From Corallium rubrum (Eukaryota > Cnidaria > Anthozoa > Scleralcyonacea > Coralliidae): a stretch of 64,000 bases of DNA. This document shows, one piece after another, positions 1 through 11,005 of this stretch (within the stretch, counting starts at the first letter, position 1; the number at the start of each line of letters is the position of its first letter). The stretch lies in the NCBI GenBank assembly GCA_964035015.1, contig OZ036003.1:3075031-3139030 (forward strand), read 5' to 3'. The notes under the pieces were generated by a model. The model saw nothing but the letters and a program-made list of their open reading frames with translations. It was not told the origin of the DNA and ran no database searches. Position numbers and translations under genes: made by a program.

Positions 1-299
1 CTAAAAGCGCTGCGTTATAAATTAATCAGCACATAAGTTAAACAGGAAGAGAAAAAGCTTTTAAATAGTTTCACCATGCATACACTTCAAGTTATCTTAA
101 TTTCCCAGGTGTAAGACCGTGTGTTTTACGCATATGTGGGTTCAGCGAAGTGCTTAGGGCTTTCAAACTACTACAATACGTTGTTTTCTAAGGGTTCAGG
201 TTTTTTTGATACACACTGTATACTAGAAATTACTATCGCAAGTGAAGTGCTGCCTCAAATGGGAGAAACACCTTTAGCCTACTCCACAGGAAAATCTTT

Positions 300-590
300 C
301 CAGTCTGTGGCCAATGTGACACCCCCCTTACACACTCCACCCAAAGATTGCCCACTCCACCCGAGTTTGCCCACTCCACCCAAGTTTGCCCACTCCACCC
401 AAGATTTCCCACTCCACCCAAGTTTGCCCACTGCACACGAGTTTGGCCACACCACCCAAAATTACCCACTGCACCCAAGATTGCCCACTCCACTCAAGTT
501 TGCCCACTCCACTCATGTTTGCCCACTCCACCTGAGGTTGCCCACTCCACCAAAGTTTGCCCATTCCACCCAAAAATAGCCCACAGGGTT
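300..590. repeat. 19-bp minisatellite
   Basis: About 15 degenerate tandem copies of a 19-bp unit close to cccactccacccaagtttg. It is open in several frames on both strands, giving low-complexity translations that I do not regard as genes. The flanking bases 1-299 show nothing recognisable. Confidence 0.9.
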
Positions 591-1929
591 GCCTGCGAAG
601 GAGGCAGGAAAGTCCAAAAATTTAATATTAATTACAATGGGCAGAGTATTTACACGTTTCTATAAGTTACTATAACTTATCGCTTGACATGATATGGCAA
701 GGGTTTTGACAGGATATACACACAATAATGTACAAATATTAAACATTCATGCCTCTTGCTCTCATGCTGTGGCAAAACTGTTAATGCAATTCCAAGTGCT
801 TAATATGTTTTGACAAATCTAGAGCTTTAATTTAATTAAATATAAAATTACACAGCAATGTACCATTGAGCCCATTAGATACACATGCACGCTGATAGTA
901 GCGTCTGTCTGATCAGAATGTTGATCAGTGCAAACACGTAATGAACCCACGCCAATATTGGCATATACACCAAAAAATAACAATCGAAATATAATAAGGT
1001 TAGAATATACTGCCGAAACAGAGAACGTGTCGAGCGAAGGCCCTTCGGCTTCGTCAGAGAGAAATGTAAAGAGTATATCCCTGGTGAATACTTCCACAAG
1101 CAAATAGAGACATGATATATATTAAAAACGAGTAAACGTACTCGTTCGCAGCTTAATCGTTTATTTCATTTATCTATATATGGTTAGCCTTTTTCCTTTC
1201 AAAAATTTTAACCTTCTCTGGCGTAGCTCACGTGATGCTAGTTCAGTGTTGTCCTGCGTGGTCTCCCCCCCGTGACCCCCCTGAATGCGAACAAAAAAAC
1301 TCAAAAATAGAGATATCGTTGACTATACATAGCTCGGCAAAGAGGTCTGGAGATGAGACACAGGCAACCCATGTCAAGATTAGTGTGCTGCCACGCTGAC
1401 GCTCGGCAGCAATGAGCCCGGGGCAATTAACTTGATTCATGCGTGGTTGGGAGTAACTATTAGGGACTTTAAGATTCAGACAACGGACTACGCCTACGGT
1501 GTATTTATACATTCAAATTTCAAGATACATTATCGCACGGAAATGCCTTGTTTTAAATTCTTGAAGAGATACACTTGTTCAATCTATGTTAGTCGCAAGA
1601 GTAAGGTTAAGCTTTCCCAAGGCTTCTGTAGTGATTCAGGTTCTGCGTTGTCTTTACAACGTAAAAATGCTTTTTCTACGTTGTTAACAGTCACGACGGC
1701 ATGAAAATTACTCTTGGGACCTTCATTTGCGAAAGCTCGTTGAAAATGACATAAAATTCTATTGTTCAAACACGTTGTCGTTGTCGTAGTCGTTGTGTTT
1801 TCTTAAAGTCCCTATTATAAATAAACAACGGTACATCAAAGAAACCGAGGTGATCGTGAACTGATATATAGGTTAGTGACTTGCGTATTAATGACCTGCT
1901 ATATTGCTTTAAAACTAGGATGGTTGTTG
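591..1929. other. No gene seen
   Basis: AT-rich noncoding sequence. Bases ~980-1060 contain the text 'tactgccgaaacagagaacg' followed by a short hairpin around gaaggcccttc. The same text recurs in the fold-back at 10817-11005, so this is a dispersed repeat fragment. No coding sequence with family resemblance is visible. Confidence 0.6.
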
Positions 1930-2005
1930 TATTTAGGTGCCACATTTCGGTGATCTCGATTTCCAGATATTTGTGTTTCCGGAATTTATCATATTCTTTC
2001 ACCGA
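1930..2005 (-). pseudogene. Fragment resembling a non-LTR retrotransposon ORF2 C-terminus
   Basis: The minus-strand translation here contains VKEYDKFRKHKYLEIEITEM followed by WH. It resembles the segment after the reverse transcriptase of many LINE polyproteins, where a 'KY.DLEIEI..MW' motif is common. The similarity is short and the flanks are noncoding, so this is at most a degraded fragment. Confidence 0.3.
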
Positions 2006-2524
2006 GATGTTACTATTTGACATGTCCTCATTTTATGGTCTTTGATGACGATGTCTGCCTTATTGGCCTTGAGAGTTTAGTCTGTGTAAATTGAAAAATC
2101 CCAAAGGAGTGCCATCATCTTTGACTATTATTATTATAATCACATGACACACCCAAAATTCATTGTTCCAAAGAAAAAGACAAAGAAAATTTCCGCTCCG
2201 CGCGCAAAATTCCGCCTCGTGGAAAACAGGTTTAGTATGCGATAACTAGTGGGATAACTAGTTATCCCACTCGAATAACTACTTATCGCGCTATGCAGGC
2301 ACAGTCTGTATCCAACTTTACAGAAAACCAATAGTCTCTTTTTAGGTGGGTTTAGTTTTAGAATTAGGTGTCCGTTGTCGATCCCGTAAAGTAAGTATTA
2401 TATTATAAGACGAAATCAATGATTGAGTTAACATAACTTATAGAGACTGAGTATTATTAGTTGCTGTGAAATTGTACAAGGCTTCAACAGTAGACCATTA
2501 ATGTGTTAAGGGATGAGAATTAAT

Positions 2525-2608
2525 TGTGTTAAGGGATGAGAATTGGGGTGTAAGAATTGGGGTGTAAGAATTGGGGTGTAAGGATTGGGGTGTAAGGATT
2601 GGGGGTAT
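2525..2608. repeat. 14-bp tandem repeat
   Basis: About five copies of a unit close to gtaagaattggggt, with later copies changing to gtaaggattggggt. Simple tandem repeat, no coding potential. Confidence 0.8.
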
Positions 2609-2806
2609 ATGAACCCAATAATGGTCTCCTGGTGGTGTATAGTACGGAAGCATAGAAAGCTACAGAAAGGGTGGGGAGGTGAATTTTCTCCCCATATCTT
2701 AATAGCGATGCGATACTGTTGCAGTGTGAAATAGAATACTGTTAAGCTTACTCACGATGTGAAATCCCATATCACATGCGTAATCATTAATTAACCTATA
2801 CTTATC

Positions 2807-2807
2807 G

Positions 2808-2854
<47 letters not shown>
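2807..2854. repeat. (GTT)n microsatellite
   Basis: Uninterrupted GTT triplets that end directly before the target duplication of the MITE at 2863. Confidence 0.95.
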
Positions 2855-2862
2855 ACCCAAGA

Positions 2863-3143
2863 CATAGTCCCTAGAATTATATTGTCTGGAGACGCGGCGA
2901 ATGTCAAAGCGCTTAACAATGAGCTACAATTTAGGTTGAGGGTGGCAAATAAGGTGCACAATCTTTTGTTTTACGTTCATTAATATTGATAAAGCAACGA
3001 TGCTATTGGCTGATTGCTTCATTATACCAAAAATACAATGTGTTCAGCAAGCGTTAAGGTGAAATAAGGTGCACAAACGTGAACAAAAACCTAGAACAAA
3101 GACTTTGGCCGCGTTTCCAGACAATTAATTTCTAGGGACTATG
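2863..3143 (+). mobile_element. 281-bp MITE, copy 1, with 7-bp TSD
   Basis: The element runs from catagtccctaga to tctagggactatg, with terminal inverted repeats. It is flanked by direct repeats cccaaga (2856-2862 and 3144-3150); these extend to 8 bp if the first C is counted as target. It encodes nothing. Near-identical sequence in reverse orientation lies at 3171-3451. It is a non-autonomous DNA transposon. A 7-8 bp TSD would fit a hAT-like family, but I cannot assign the family. Confidence 0.85.
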
Positions 3144-3170
3144 CCCAAGACAAAGGATGTACAACTTAAC

Positions 3171-3451
3171 CATAGTCCCTAGAAATTAATTGTCTGGAAA
3201 CGCGGCCAAAGTCTTTGTTCTAGGTTTTTGTTCACGTTTGTGCACCTTATTTCACCTTAACGCTTGCTGAACACATTGTATTTTTGGTATAATGAAGCAA
3301 TCAACCAATAGCATCGTTGCTTTATCAATATTAATGAACGTAAAACAAAAGATTGTGCACATTATTTGCCACCCTCAACCTAAATTGTAGCTCATTGTTA
3401 AGCGCTTTGACATTCGCCGCGTCTCCAGACAATATAATTCTAGGGACTATG
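3171..3451 (-). mobile_element. 281-bp MITE, copy 2, inverted
   Basis: Nearly identical to 2863-3143 in opposite orientation, with the same catagtccc/gggactatg ends and its own TSD acttaac (3164-3170 and 3452-3458). The 20-bp host spacer between the two copies is unique sequence. This shows two independent insertions, not one large fold-back. Confidence 0.85.
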
Positions 3452-3458
3452 ACTTAAC

Positions 3459-4749
3459 CATTGCTGTATAGACCACTTTCATAATAGCGACTAATCTGAA
3501 TATTCTTTTGTGTGCATCTTAATAAGCCTTTCTGGCCTCGTTTGTGTGTTTGCATTTCAAAAGAATCTTTCCTTCATAACGATCGTTTGGCGTCAGACAA
3601 AGTAAAGTTGTCCACAACAACAATACGCAGAATGGGTTGGTATGAAACTTATACCATTACAACTGGCTACTGCAAAAGTAGTTCTTGATCTCTGTATATT
3701 TGACCTAATAAAGTTTCTCATTTACCTGACTTCCAACTTCTGTGCTGTAAACTTGAGTTGATTGACCATCGAATTCTAACGTGAAAAATTATGGAGTAAA
3801 CGGTTTAGTACTAGGTTTAGTATGGTTTAGTATTATTAGTACATGTTTGCGAAAGTTACTCATGCAAGTAGTCTTGAGAAAGAATTTTTGTAGTGGTAGT
3901 GACTGACGTTTCAATGGCCTCTGCAGCTGCATGTTGAGCGTCGCGCGTAACAACATGATGTAAGTAAGGTTCAAATATAGTTTGGATTAGGTTTAGACAC
4001 GTTCGGTGTTAATGTTAGAGTTAGGGATAGTATAGGATTAGCACCACCAGAAACAACCACAAACCACCATTCTGTCATAACAGAGCAATTATTTGGAACT
4101 CTTTACCTGATAGAATAAGACAATCCGAGCCACTGCCTGGATTATTCACTACTCTTTATCCCCGAGCCTGGGTGTAGGGCCAAAGTGCCTATCCCACTTC
4201 CCAAGATTTAACATGTTCGTAATCTTAAAGTTCTTCTGAGAAAAATTGCAGTATGTCTTGTGATTCCAAACTCCCAAATCTCATCTTTATAGACTTTTCC
4301 GCTGTAAAACTTGGTAACTACTTACTGGAAGTAACGTCAAAAGAAAGAGTTTTTCACAATAGAATTACACAACTTTCTCGTTATTTCCTGTATTTACGCA
4401 AATAACGAAGGGAATGCATGCTCACAACTCATATGCGTAGTGTTTTAAACACTGTTTCTTTCCAAAAGCTTACTCCTTTTTGACAAACACTTCTGTTAAG
4501 TAGTTACAAATCTGACAGCAAAGAGGTCAAGACACATTCCAGTTTTGCTGAGGAGAACACAAAGATTACAAATATGTAAAATAAAGATAGGCGCTTTAAA
4601 AAAATATGCGCGTAGCCGCGTATTTTTTTAATAAGCGTATAAGCGTAATAATAAGCGTAATAAGCGTAGCCGCATAAACAAGTTAAGTCAATAAAGCAAA
4701 TAAGTGTATACAGATGTCAAGTAGGTAAAAAAAAGCATTTAAGTTTATT
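3459..4749. other. No gene; degenerate MITE remnant
   Basis: Noncoding. Bases ~4160-4350 match one arm of the fold-back MITE at 54370-54712: shared text includes 'aaagtgcctatc', then 'ttctgagaaaaattgcag', then 'gacttttccgctgt'. The rest shows nothing recognisable. Confidence 0.5.
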
Positions 4750-4887
4750 CTTCGTTCGTTCGTTCGTTCGTTCGTTCGTTCGTTCGTTCGTTCGTTCGTT
4801 CGTTCGTTCGTTCGTTCGTTCGTTCGTTCGTTCGTTCGTTCGTTCGTTCGTTCGTTCGTTCGTTCGTTCGTTCGTTCGTTTGTTCGA
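4750..4887. repeat. (TTCG)n microsatellite
   Basis: About 34 tetranucleotide copies with one cgtttg variant near the end. The same tetramer forms long tracts at 8700-8763 and, on the opposite strand, at 9628-9897. A C-run of 14 lies at ~5040. Confidence 0.95.
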
Positions 4888-5358
4888 AGGATGTTATGTC
4901 TTTTGCAAGATCCTGTAATATTTCCGATCGGTTTAACAGTTATTCTTCTAAGTCTGCATGCCATCTTTCTATAATTAGTGGTGTGTAGTTGGTGCAATAA
5001 GTAGAGGCGTTGAGGCCAGAGGGCCAAGAGAAGCCACGAACCCCCCCCCCCCCGCGCGATGTTGGAAATAGTCGGAATGTAAAAACATCTTATGCTAGTC
5101 AGAATTTTGGAGATAGTAAATAAAATACCCAAAAGAAAACAATGAAGCGGGTGTTTTACTTATGTTTGTTCTTCTTATTGAATACTTTCTTGATAAATAT
5201 TATTTTGAATAATACAATAATTCATCGAAAACAGTGCAACTTTCCCACCCTTGTACCGGAGCATTTAGCCGCTTCCGATCGACCCGGCGTGACACGGGAA
5301 CCAGTAATGTCTCGTATGGCTTTTCGGCCATCAGTCTATATTAAGAAAGTATCATTTT

Positions 5359-6325
5359 ACTAGAAATACATGATCGCAACAACCCCTCGCCCACTTTAAA
5401 TATATACATTTTTGTAAACCACCCAAACGACAACCACCACACACACCACACTTTCTGGTTGGTTGTTTTTTTTTGTATTTACGTCTATTATAGTTTTTAT
5501 ATTTTTATATTTTTATATTTAGTCTATTATACTTTTAGTATGTAATAATAAAATTAACAGCCTTAAAAATTTTGAATAGAAAAAGAGAAACAAACCAGTA
5601 TAACATCAAAGAAAATTCATTGGCAAAGTCCATCTGTATTGACACACCGAAAGACCATACAAAGTCAATATTAAAAAAGAAACGAGATGAACCAAATAAG
5701 AAATTTTCATTCAAAATAGATAATAGTGGCCAAGAAAAGACACAATACCACGTCCTAGCGTCCAAAGACAACTGTAGACGAGAATATTATTTATATTGCA
5801 TGATTTTTCAAGACTCAGCTAAACTGGTAAATATGAATCTCCTACCGTTAAACTTTCTTCTGCTTTTGTCACCACAAACACTGCCAATTCAGTCTATACT
5901 CTTTTTTCAGAATTCAGATTGTTTTTCTCGTTCGGTTTCTTACTTTTTCCGTGACCAGGTCATTCAGTTCTCTTCAAGACCTAAAAAGTCGTTTGTTTCA
6001 AACTGATTTCTTTATCGTTCTCCCTCGAGTTAAGTAGAATACACCAGAGCAGAATTCTTTACAGGCTTTGGCCAGTTTCAGGACACAGTGTCGTTTTCGG
6101 TCTTCGTTGTAACAGTTACAAATACCCTGCTATCCGAACTGCGAAAGTTGCGGATTTGTTGATATATATACGAACATCTCGCAGAATTTCTTGCCGACTT
6201 GCGTGTAATTTCGCGTGTAAGTGAACTCCACGCGTGTCGAGATTAGCACCCTCACCCGGGCTCGGGGATTATTATTATTATTACTAGAAATACATGAATG
6301 CAACAACCCCTCGCCCGCTTTTATT
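5359..6325 (+). mobile_element. Dispersed host repeat, 'ctagaaatacatgaa' family
   Basis: One copy of a mosaic noncoding repeat found at least six times in the window. An end module, tagaaatacatga...aacccctcgcccgc, occurs at 5359-5400 and 6283-6325. The body at ~5620-6005 includes caccgaaagaccatacaaag, then gatgaaccaaataagaaatt, then gcgtccaaagacaactgtag. The body recurs at 31140-31480, 57880-57950 and 59990-60290. The T/A-run within the body (~5670-5680) is the equivalent of the Polinton insertion site, so this copy is an unoccupied paralogous target. It has open frames but no protein signature. Confidence 0.7.
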
Positions 6326-6919
6326 AAATGGTTATTTGAAACACCCCCCACCCACCCACGCACCCATATAGCCAATATAAAAAAAAACAAATAATAATCC
6401 TCAAGATAATTCTATAATTTATGTATAAGATGACTAAACAGATTTAACATATCAAAGCAAAACTTAGATTTCATTTAAATTCTGATTGTACAAGTATGTT
6501 TTTAGGAGGTTTCAAAAGGGATTTTTTTTTACAAGCTTTAAATGGCTTCCCTATGCATACATGTTTTGCAAAGGCAGAATTAAAAGTCAACAGCTCAAAA
6601 ATTAAATTTATAATAGAATCCGAGATAAAAACAATTCGGTAGAATCTGATTCTAGAAAGAAGTATTAAACAGACGTTTCAGTCGAAAATTTGGAAATACA
6701 GCCAAACAAATCGCCAAAGCCCAAAAGTATTTAGTAAAAGTGCATGCAATGCCAATGAAAAACATCACGTCCACATAAAGTCTAAGGTAGTGTTTTAAGT
6801 TAACTTTAGTTAAGGTGATTTATGCTTTGGACGAGCAAAGGGAAAGCACGAAAACGTGAAGCTGTATATTGTTTAGTTTAAGCGAAAACTTGAAAACAAC
6901 AAGAATCCTACCGTTAACT

Positions 6920-7072
6920 TTAAAATGATTTGACCACGGAGTGACCACAAATGCTGCAATTCAGATCGAGTTTCTGTTTAGTGACCATACGGCGTTTGGT
7001 TTCTTCAAGTTCTCTGATTTGTCTTCAAGATATATTAAACGGGTTTGTATCCTTCTTTTCTTGGTGCTCCAT
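6920..7072 (-). pseudogene. Coding-like fragment of unknown origin
   Basis: A minus-strand reading frame starts with ATG at 7070-7072, carries one TGA after 15 codons and continues to a TAA at 6920. Downstream of the TGA it reads through ELEETKRRMVTKQKLDLN and a CxxC. The helix-like, charged composition looks protein-derived, but I cannot name the family. It could be a decayed transposon or retrogene exon. It is not in the exon chain of the host gene described at 8176-56962. Confidence 0.3.
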
Positions 7073-7180
7073 TTCGTTTCGTTTAAATAAACGAAAGCAA
7101 AATATTATTTGTTTGAGAGTTTATAGTTTTCTTCGTCGCTAGTCACCAGTGTCTAACTATTCTTACCGCGTGACACCGTA

Positions 7181-7182
<2 letters not shown>

Positions 7183-7244
<62 letters not shown>
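7183..7244. repeat. (TA)n microsatellite
   Basis: Pure TA repeat followed by ttta repeats. It abuts the fold-back at 7252. Confidence 0.95.
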
Positions 7245-7249
<5 letters not shown>

Positions 7250-7251
7250 TT

Positions 7252-7450
7252 ATTTATTTATTCGGTAGACTTGCTGTGCTACTCGGAGTTTCATGCAGTA
7301 AAGCGATCGTCAGGCAACTGACAGATCTGGTGAAGCTACTCTCTATTTACAGTGTGATAGAGAGTAGCTTCACAAGATCTGTCAGTTGCCTGACGATCGC
7401 TTTACTGCGTGAAACTCCGAGTAGCACAGCAAGTCTACCGAATAAATAAA
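7252..7450. mobile_element. Fold-back (palindromic) MITE
   Basis: Left arm ~7252-7346 (ttcggtagacttgctgtgct ... gaagctactctct) is repeated as its reverse complement at ~7357-7450, with an ~10-bp loop. Arms are ~94 bp with few mismatches. It encodes nothing. Confidence 0.85.
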
Positions 7451-7492
7451 TATTATCCGCTCTACCGGTAATGGTATTGAGCGCTCTAAAAC

Positions 7493-7616
<124 letters not shown>

Positions 7617-7769
7617 ATATAGATCTTTACTTCATACTCTATGAAAGTGTTCTATATGTGTTGGGAAAATGTTGTTTGTCGGGAAAATTGTGCTCTAGGT
7701 CACCCGTGTAATCTCGGAGCCACGATGCCGTTGAATAAGTAATGTGACGCCATGTGAACCGAGCAATAG

Positions 7770-8030
7770 GATGCTTGATGCCCGAGCCGGGCGTAGGGCC
7801 GAAGGTTCGGAGCCCGATGAGGGTGCTAATCTCGACACGCGTGGAGTTATTTAAACGCGTGGACAAATGTGATACACGAACGGATTTCTGTGATCTGCCC
7901 CCAATAAAAAAGGGGGCAGATCACAGGACAAGGGCTTGCATTAATGTTTTCTAATCAGGGGGTATTTACAAAAATTCATGTAAAAGCGGGCGAGGGGTTA
8001 TTGCATTTATGTATTCCTTGCTTAGTCGTA
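7770..8030. mobile_element. Dispersed host repeat, terminal modules
   Basis: Contains two modules of the mosaic repeat described at 5359-6325. A 'gggcgtagggccgaagg' ... 'gagggtgctaatctcgacac' module lies at ~7780-7850, and an inverted 'gcgggcgaggggtt' end module at ~7985-8025. Between them a perfect hairpin, gatctgccccc/gggggcagatc, sits at ~7891-7923. No gene. Confidence 0.65.
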
Positions 8031-8175
8031 AATTGAGATAAATATATCATAGCTATCTATCCACCGCTAAGTTAAACTGACCGTCAAATAACGTGAGCTC
8101 CTCGTTATCCTTCTTTAGTTCTTTATCTTGCATACATCCTTGTTGTTGGGCATGGACCACTGCAGGCTGTCTCAC

Positions 8176-8633
8176 CTTCCCGCCACCTTTATCTCCCGGA
8201 AGTGCGCTATCGCTATCCACGTGTTCGTAAGCCAGGGTAGCAACCTCGTCACCAGTCTCTTCAACAAGTGTAAAGTTATCGCTATCAAGTCCGTAAGCCT
8301 GTGTAGCGTTGTTGGCATCAGTCTCAGTCTCTTCATCGGATGCACATATCTCATCAAAAATACCATAGGCTTGAGTAGCCATATCTTCACTAGCCTCTCC
8401 ACTGAGAGAATTGCCACCAGCAGCATAAGCTTGTGTAGCCCCTAAACTATCTTGCTCGGGCATTGTGTCTTCGTCATGCTTTACGAAGGGTGCTTCATCT
8501 TCTGAGACAGGTGACTCTGGTATATTACGAGCTTCGTAAGACTGTGTTGCCATGAGATCATCAAGAATGACGTCTTCGTTACGCAACGTCTCTTTCAACG
8601 TTTTACTGTTGTCAACGGTCTCCATTTCATCGT
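8176..8633 (-). CDS. MDC1-like host gene, exon with TQxY repeats
   Basis: Predicted internal exon. The acceptor is tttttccactttatag before 8633 and the donor is ggaag|gtgaga at 8176/8175. The 458 nt encode an acidic, Ser/Thr-rich, probably disordered segment with ATQSY, three ATQAY and one ATLAY at 20-37-residue spacing, plus clusters such as SDEETETD. In MDC1, phosphorylated TQxF motifs recruit the ubiquitin ligase RNF8. A tandem ATM-type TQ-aromatic array is the basis for the family call; Tyr in place of Phe is a caveat. The exon starts with 2 nt of a split codon and accepts the 1-nt overhang of the exon at 9490-9596. A read-through frame continues to a stop at 8053 if the donor is not used. 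The next exon to the left was not found. Confidence 0.7.
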
Positions 8634-8699
8634 CTATAAAGTGGAAAAAGATAGGCATTCCCTAAATTTTGTTTGTTTGTTTAAAAGTGCTGTCAAATC

Positions 8700-8862
8700 C
8701 GTTCGTTCGTTCGTTCGTTCGTTCGTTCGTTCGTTCGTTCGTTCGTTCGTTCGTTCGTTCGTTCCTTCCCTCCTTCCTTCCTTCCTTCCTTCCTTCCTTC
8801 CTTCCTTCCTTCCTTCCTTCCTTCCTTCCTTCCTTCCTTCCTTCCTTCCTTCCTTCCTTCCT
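8700..8862. repeat. (TTCG)n followed by (TTCC)n
   Basis: About 16 TTCG units change directly into about 25 TTCC units at ~8764. This lies inside the intron between the predicted exons at 8633 and 9490. Long low-complexity frames on both strands are artefacts of the repeat. Confidence 0.95.
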
Positions 8863-8940
8863 TTCTTTCCACCTTCCTTCCCTCTCTCTCTCCCACGTTT
8901 TGTGGAGAATATTTATCACTTGTAATTGTTAACTAAATCC

Positions 8941-9393
8941 TGTCCCTCCCTCCCTCCCTCCCTCCCTCCCTCCCTCCCTCCTTCCTTCCTTCCTTCCTTC
9001 CTTCCTTCCTTCCTTCCTTCCTTCCTTCCTTCCTTCCTTCCATCCTTCCTTCTTTCTTTCCATCCTCTCCACCTTCCTGCCTCCCTTCTCGTTTCCTTTT
9101 CCTTCCTTCCCTTCCCTTCCCTTCCCTTCCTTCCTTCCTTCCTTCCTTCCTTCCTTCCTTCCTTCCTTCCTTCCTTCCTTCCATCCTCTCCACCTCCCTG
9201 CCTCCCTTCTCGTTTCCTTTTCCTTCCCTTCCCTTCCCTTCCCTTCCCTTCCCTTCCCTTCCCTTCCCTTCCCTTCCCTTCCCTCCTTCCTTCCTTCCTT
9301 CCTTCCTTCCTTCCTTCCTTCCTTCCTTCCTTCCTTCCTTCCTTCCTTCCTTCCTTCCTTCCTTCCTTCCTTCCTTCCTTCCTTCCTTCCTTC
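8941..9393. repeat. Compound polypyrimidine repeat, (CCCT)n/(TTCC)n/(CCCTT)n
   Basis: About 450 bp of almost pure C/T on the plus strand. It begins with CCCT units, then TTCC units, two copies of a tttcttttcct-like spacer, a (CCCTT)n block at ~9222-9282 and a final TTCC block. It is intronic to the predicted host gene. Strong strand asymmetry gives triplex-forming potential. Confidence 0.95.
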
Positions 9394-9489
9394 TCTTTGA
9401 TCCTGCCCCCATCCCTTTTCAGCCTTATTTCCTCGCCCTGCTCTCATCTCTCTCTATCCTCTCTCTCTCTACTTCAGCCTAAACAATAC

Positions 9490-9596
9490 CTTTGGCTTTT
9501 TCAACACTGACTAGATCACTATTTACGTTTTCAGAACTTTTCACAAGCGAAAAGTCATTTCTTTTGTTGTCATCACCGGAAGTATCAACAGATTCC
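9490..9596 (-). CDS. MDC1-like host gene, 107-nt exon
   Basis: Acceptor ttgtttctgtag before 9596 and donor gccaaag|gtattg at 9490/9489. Only one frame is open. It encodes a Ser/Asp-rich segment including SVDTSGDDNKRNDF and VKSSENVNSDLVSVEKAK. The exon begins with 1 nt and ends with 1 nt of split codons. These phases match the neighbours at 10092-10185 (ends with 2 nt) and 8176-8633 (begins with 2 nt). Phase agreement with both neighbours is the main evidence for a real gene. Confidence 0.65.
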
Positions 9597-9627
9597 CTAC
9601 AGAAACAAAATTTTAAAAAGCATAATA

Positions 9628-9897
9628 CGAACGAACGAACGAACGAACGAACGAACGAACGAACGAACGAACGAACGAACGAACGAACGAACGAACGAAC
9701 GAACGAACGAACGAACGAACGAACGAACGAAACGAACGAACGAACGAACGAACGAACGAACGAACGAACGAACGAACGAACGAACGAACGAACGAACGAA
9801 CGAACGAACGAACGAACGAACGAACGAACGAACGAACGAACGAACGAACGAACGAACGAACGAACGAACGAACGAACGAACGAACGAACGAACGAAC
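9628..9897. repeat. (ACGA)n microsatellite
   Basis: About 67 copies of the complement of TTCG with a single extra A at ~9730. It lies in the intron directly upstream of the 9490-9596 exon. Confidence 0.95.
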
Positions 9898-10091
9898 TTT
9901 GTTACGCTTTTCTCAAGTGTCGCAAAATCCCGCGTGTTTGGACTCTAGTATCCTAACACTGAAAACCATTAGGTATTTCTTTAATGACAGGCGCGTAGAG
10001 GTCTAGGTAATTAAACCAGTATAAAACTCTTTTTTGTCATACGAATGACTGGGAGTTATGCATATAACGCTCGGTAGCTACAGTGTAATAC

Positions 10092-10185
10092 CTGTTGAAG
10101 TTTGGAGTCTCGAGTGTTTCTAGACCATAGTCCAAAGTGTTTCCAGTTGACACTCTCTTGAATGGATCACACCTTACCTCGACAG
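10092..10185 (-). CDS. MDC1-like host gene, 94-nt exon
   Basis: Acceptor catttttttattgtcag before 10185 and donor cttcaacag|gtatta at 10092/10091. It begins with 2 nt and ends with 2 nt of split codons, as required between the exons at 19691-19873 (ends 1 nt) and 9490-9596 (begins 1 nt). The translation includes CDPFKRVSTGNTLDYGLETL and ETPNF. No domain is recognised. The segment is Thr/Ser-rich, like the rest of the predicted protein. Confidence 0.65.
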
Positions 10186-10199
10186 CTGACAATAAAAAA

Positions 10200-10816
10200 A
10201 TGTAATTAAATGCTATGGTCGATTAAAAAAAGAAATATTCCATTGGAAGAATCTTCGGTAACAGTCCAAAGCAGGTCACGTGAGGTAAATGGCAATAATT
10301 CTGAAACGACTGCCAGTAATGCCAATAATGTAAAGAGAAGTATATATAATATGGTTTATTATATAAAATAGAGTGTTTTATTGATGTTCCCGCCATTAAT
10401 AAAAACGATGTCACATGTATGACTATTTATGACAATCGCACATGTGTCGATTATCGCGAAACCTACTGGAGTTTACTGCTCTATTTTTGTGGGGAAATAG
10501 GACTACTTTTTATATAATAAACAGAACACTGCATGAATGCTTGGAAATATGAAATTTATTTCTCGTGTTGACCAAGACATCTCACTCGTTCACTTAGCGA
10601 GTTCAATAGGTTCAAGACCGAGGTTTGATATTTTACCGTAAAGACCAAACGGTCGAGGTTATTAAGTAGTTTATTATATGGCACTTTTTATTTCAAAATC
10701 AATCTCGTATTTTCTTTGTAGGTCTTCACTTCCTTTAACTTCGTCAAAACATCGAACTAACGTTATTTTAAATAGTGTAATAAAAGTAGCGTGCTGCGTA
10801 GGCAGTGTAGAAACAA
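10200..10816. other. Intronic, no feature seen
   Basis: AT-rich sequence between a predicted exon and a fold-back element. No gene, tRNA or strong repeat is recognised. Confidence 0.5.
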
Positions 10817-11005
10817 CAATCGAAATATAGCAAGGTTAGATATACTGCCGAAACAGAGAACGTAGGAGGCTAACGTTTCGAGCGAAGGCCCTTCGTCAGA
10901 GAGGAAACCTTTTTTCCTCTCTAATGAAGGGCCTTCGCTCGAAACGGCTGTATATCTTCGGCTTCTCTGTTTCGGCAGTATATCTAACCTTGCTATATTT
11001 CGATT
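10817..11005. mobile_element. Fold-back repeat
   Basis: Left arm caatcgaaatatagcaaggt ... actgccgaaacagagaacg is repeated inverted at the right end, with gaagggccttcgctcgaaac near the centre. The arms differ by a small insertion/deletion. The arm sequence also occurs singly at ~980-1060. Similar gaagggccttcgctcgaaac text is often found at retroelement 3' ends in cnidarians, which is my recollection and not a search result. Confidence 0.75.

Noticed and set aside
1243-1512. 89-codon minus-strand frame
   Set aside because: No domain, splice support or relation to the host exon chain.
2863-3451. A single ~590-bp palindromic element
   Set aside because: Each half has its own terminal repeats and its own target duplication, so two separate MITE insertions explain it better.
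5572-6006. 144-codon frame in the dispersed repeat
   Set aside because: Other copies of the same repeat (31172-31429, 60091-60276) are open in different frames, so it is not conserved as protein.
7891-7923. Perfect hairpin gatctgccccc/gggggcagatc, like a bacterial terminator
   Set aside because: The window is eukaryotic and the hairpin is inside a dispersed repeat; no transcription unit ends there.
8641-9956. Long open frames (poly-RKEG, poly-PSFL, NERT repeats) on both strands
   Set aside because: They are translations of tetranucleotide and polypyrimidine microsatellites, open in many frames at once.
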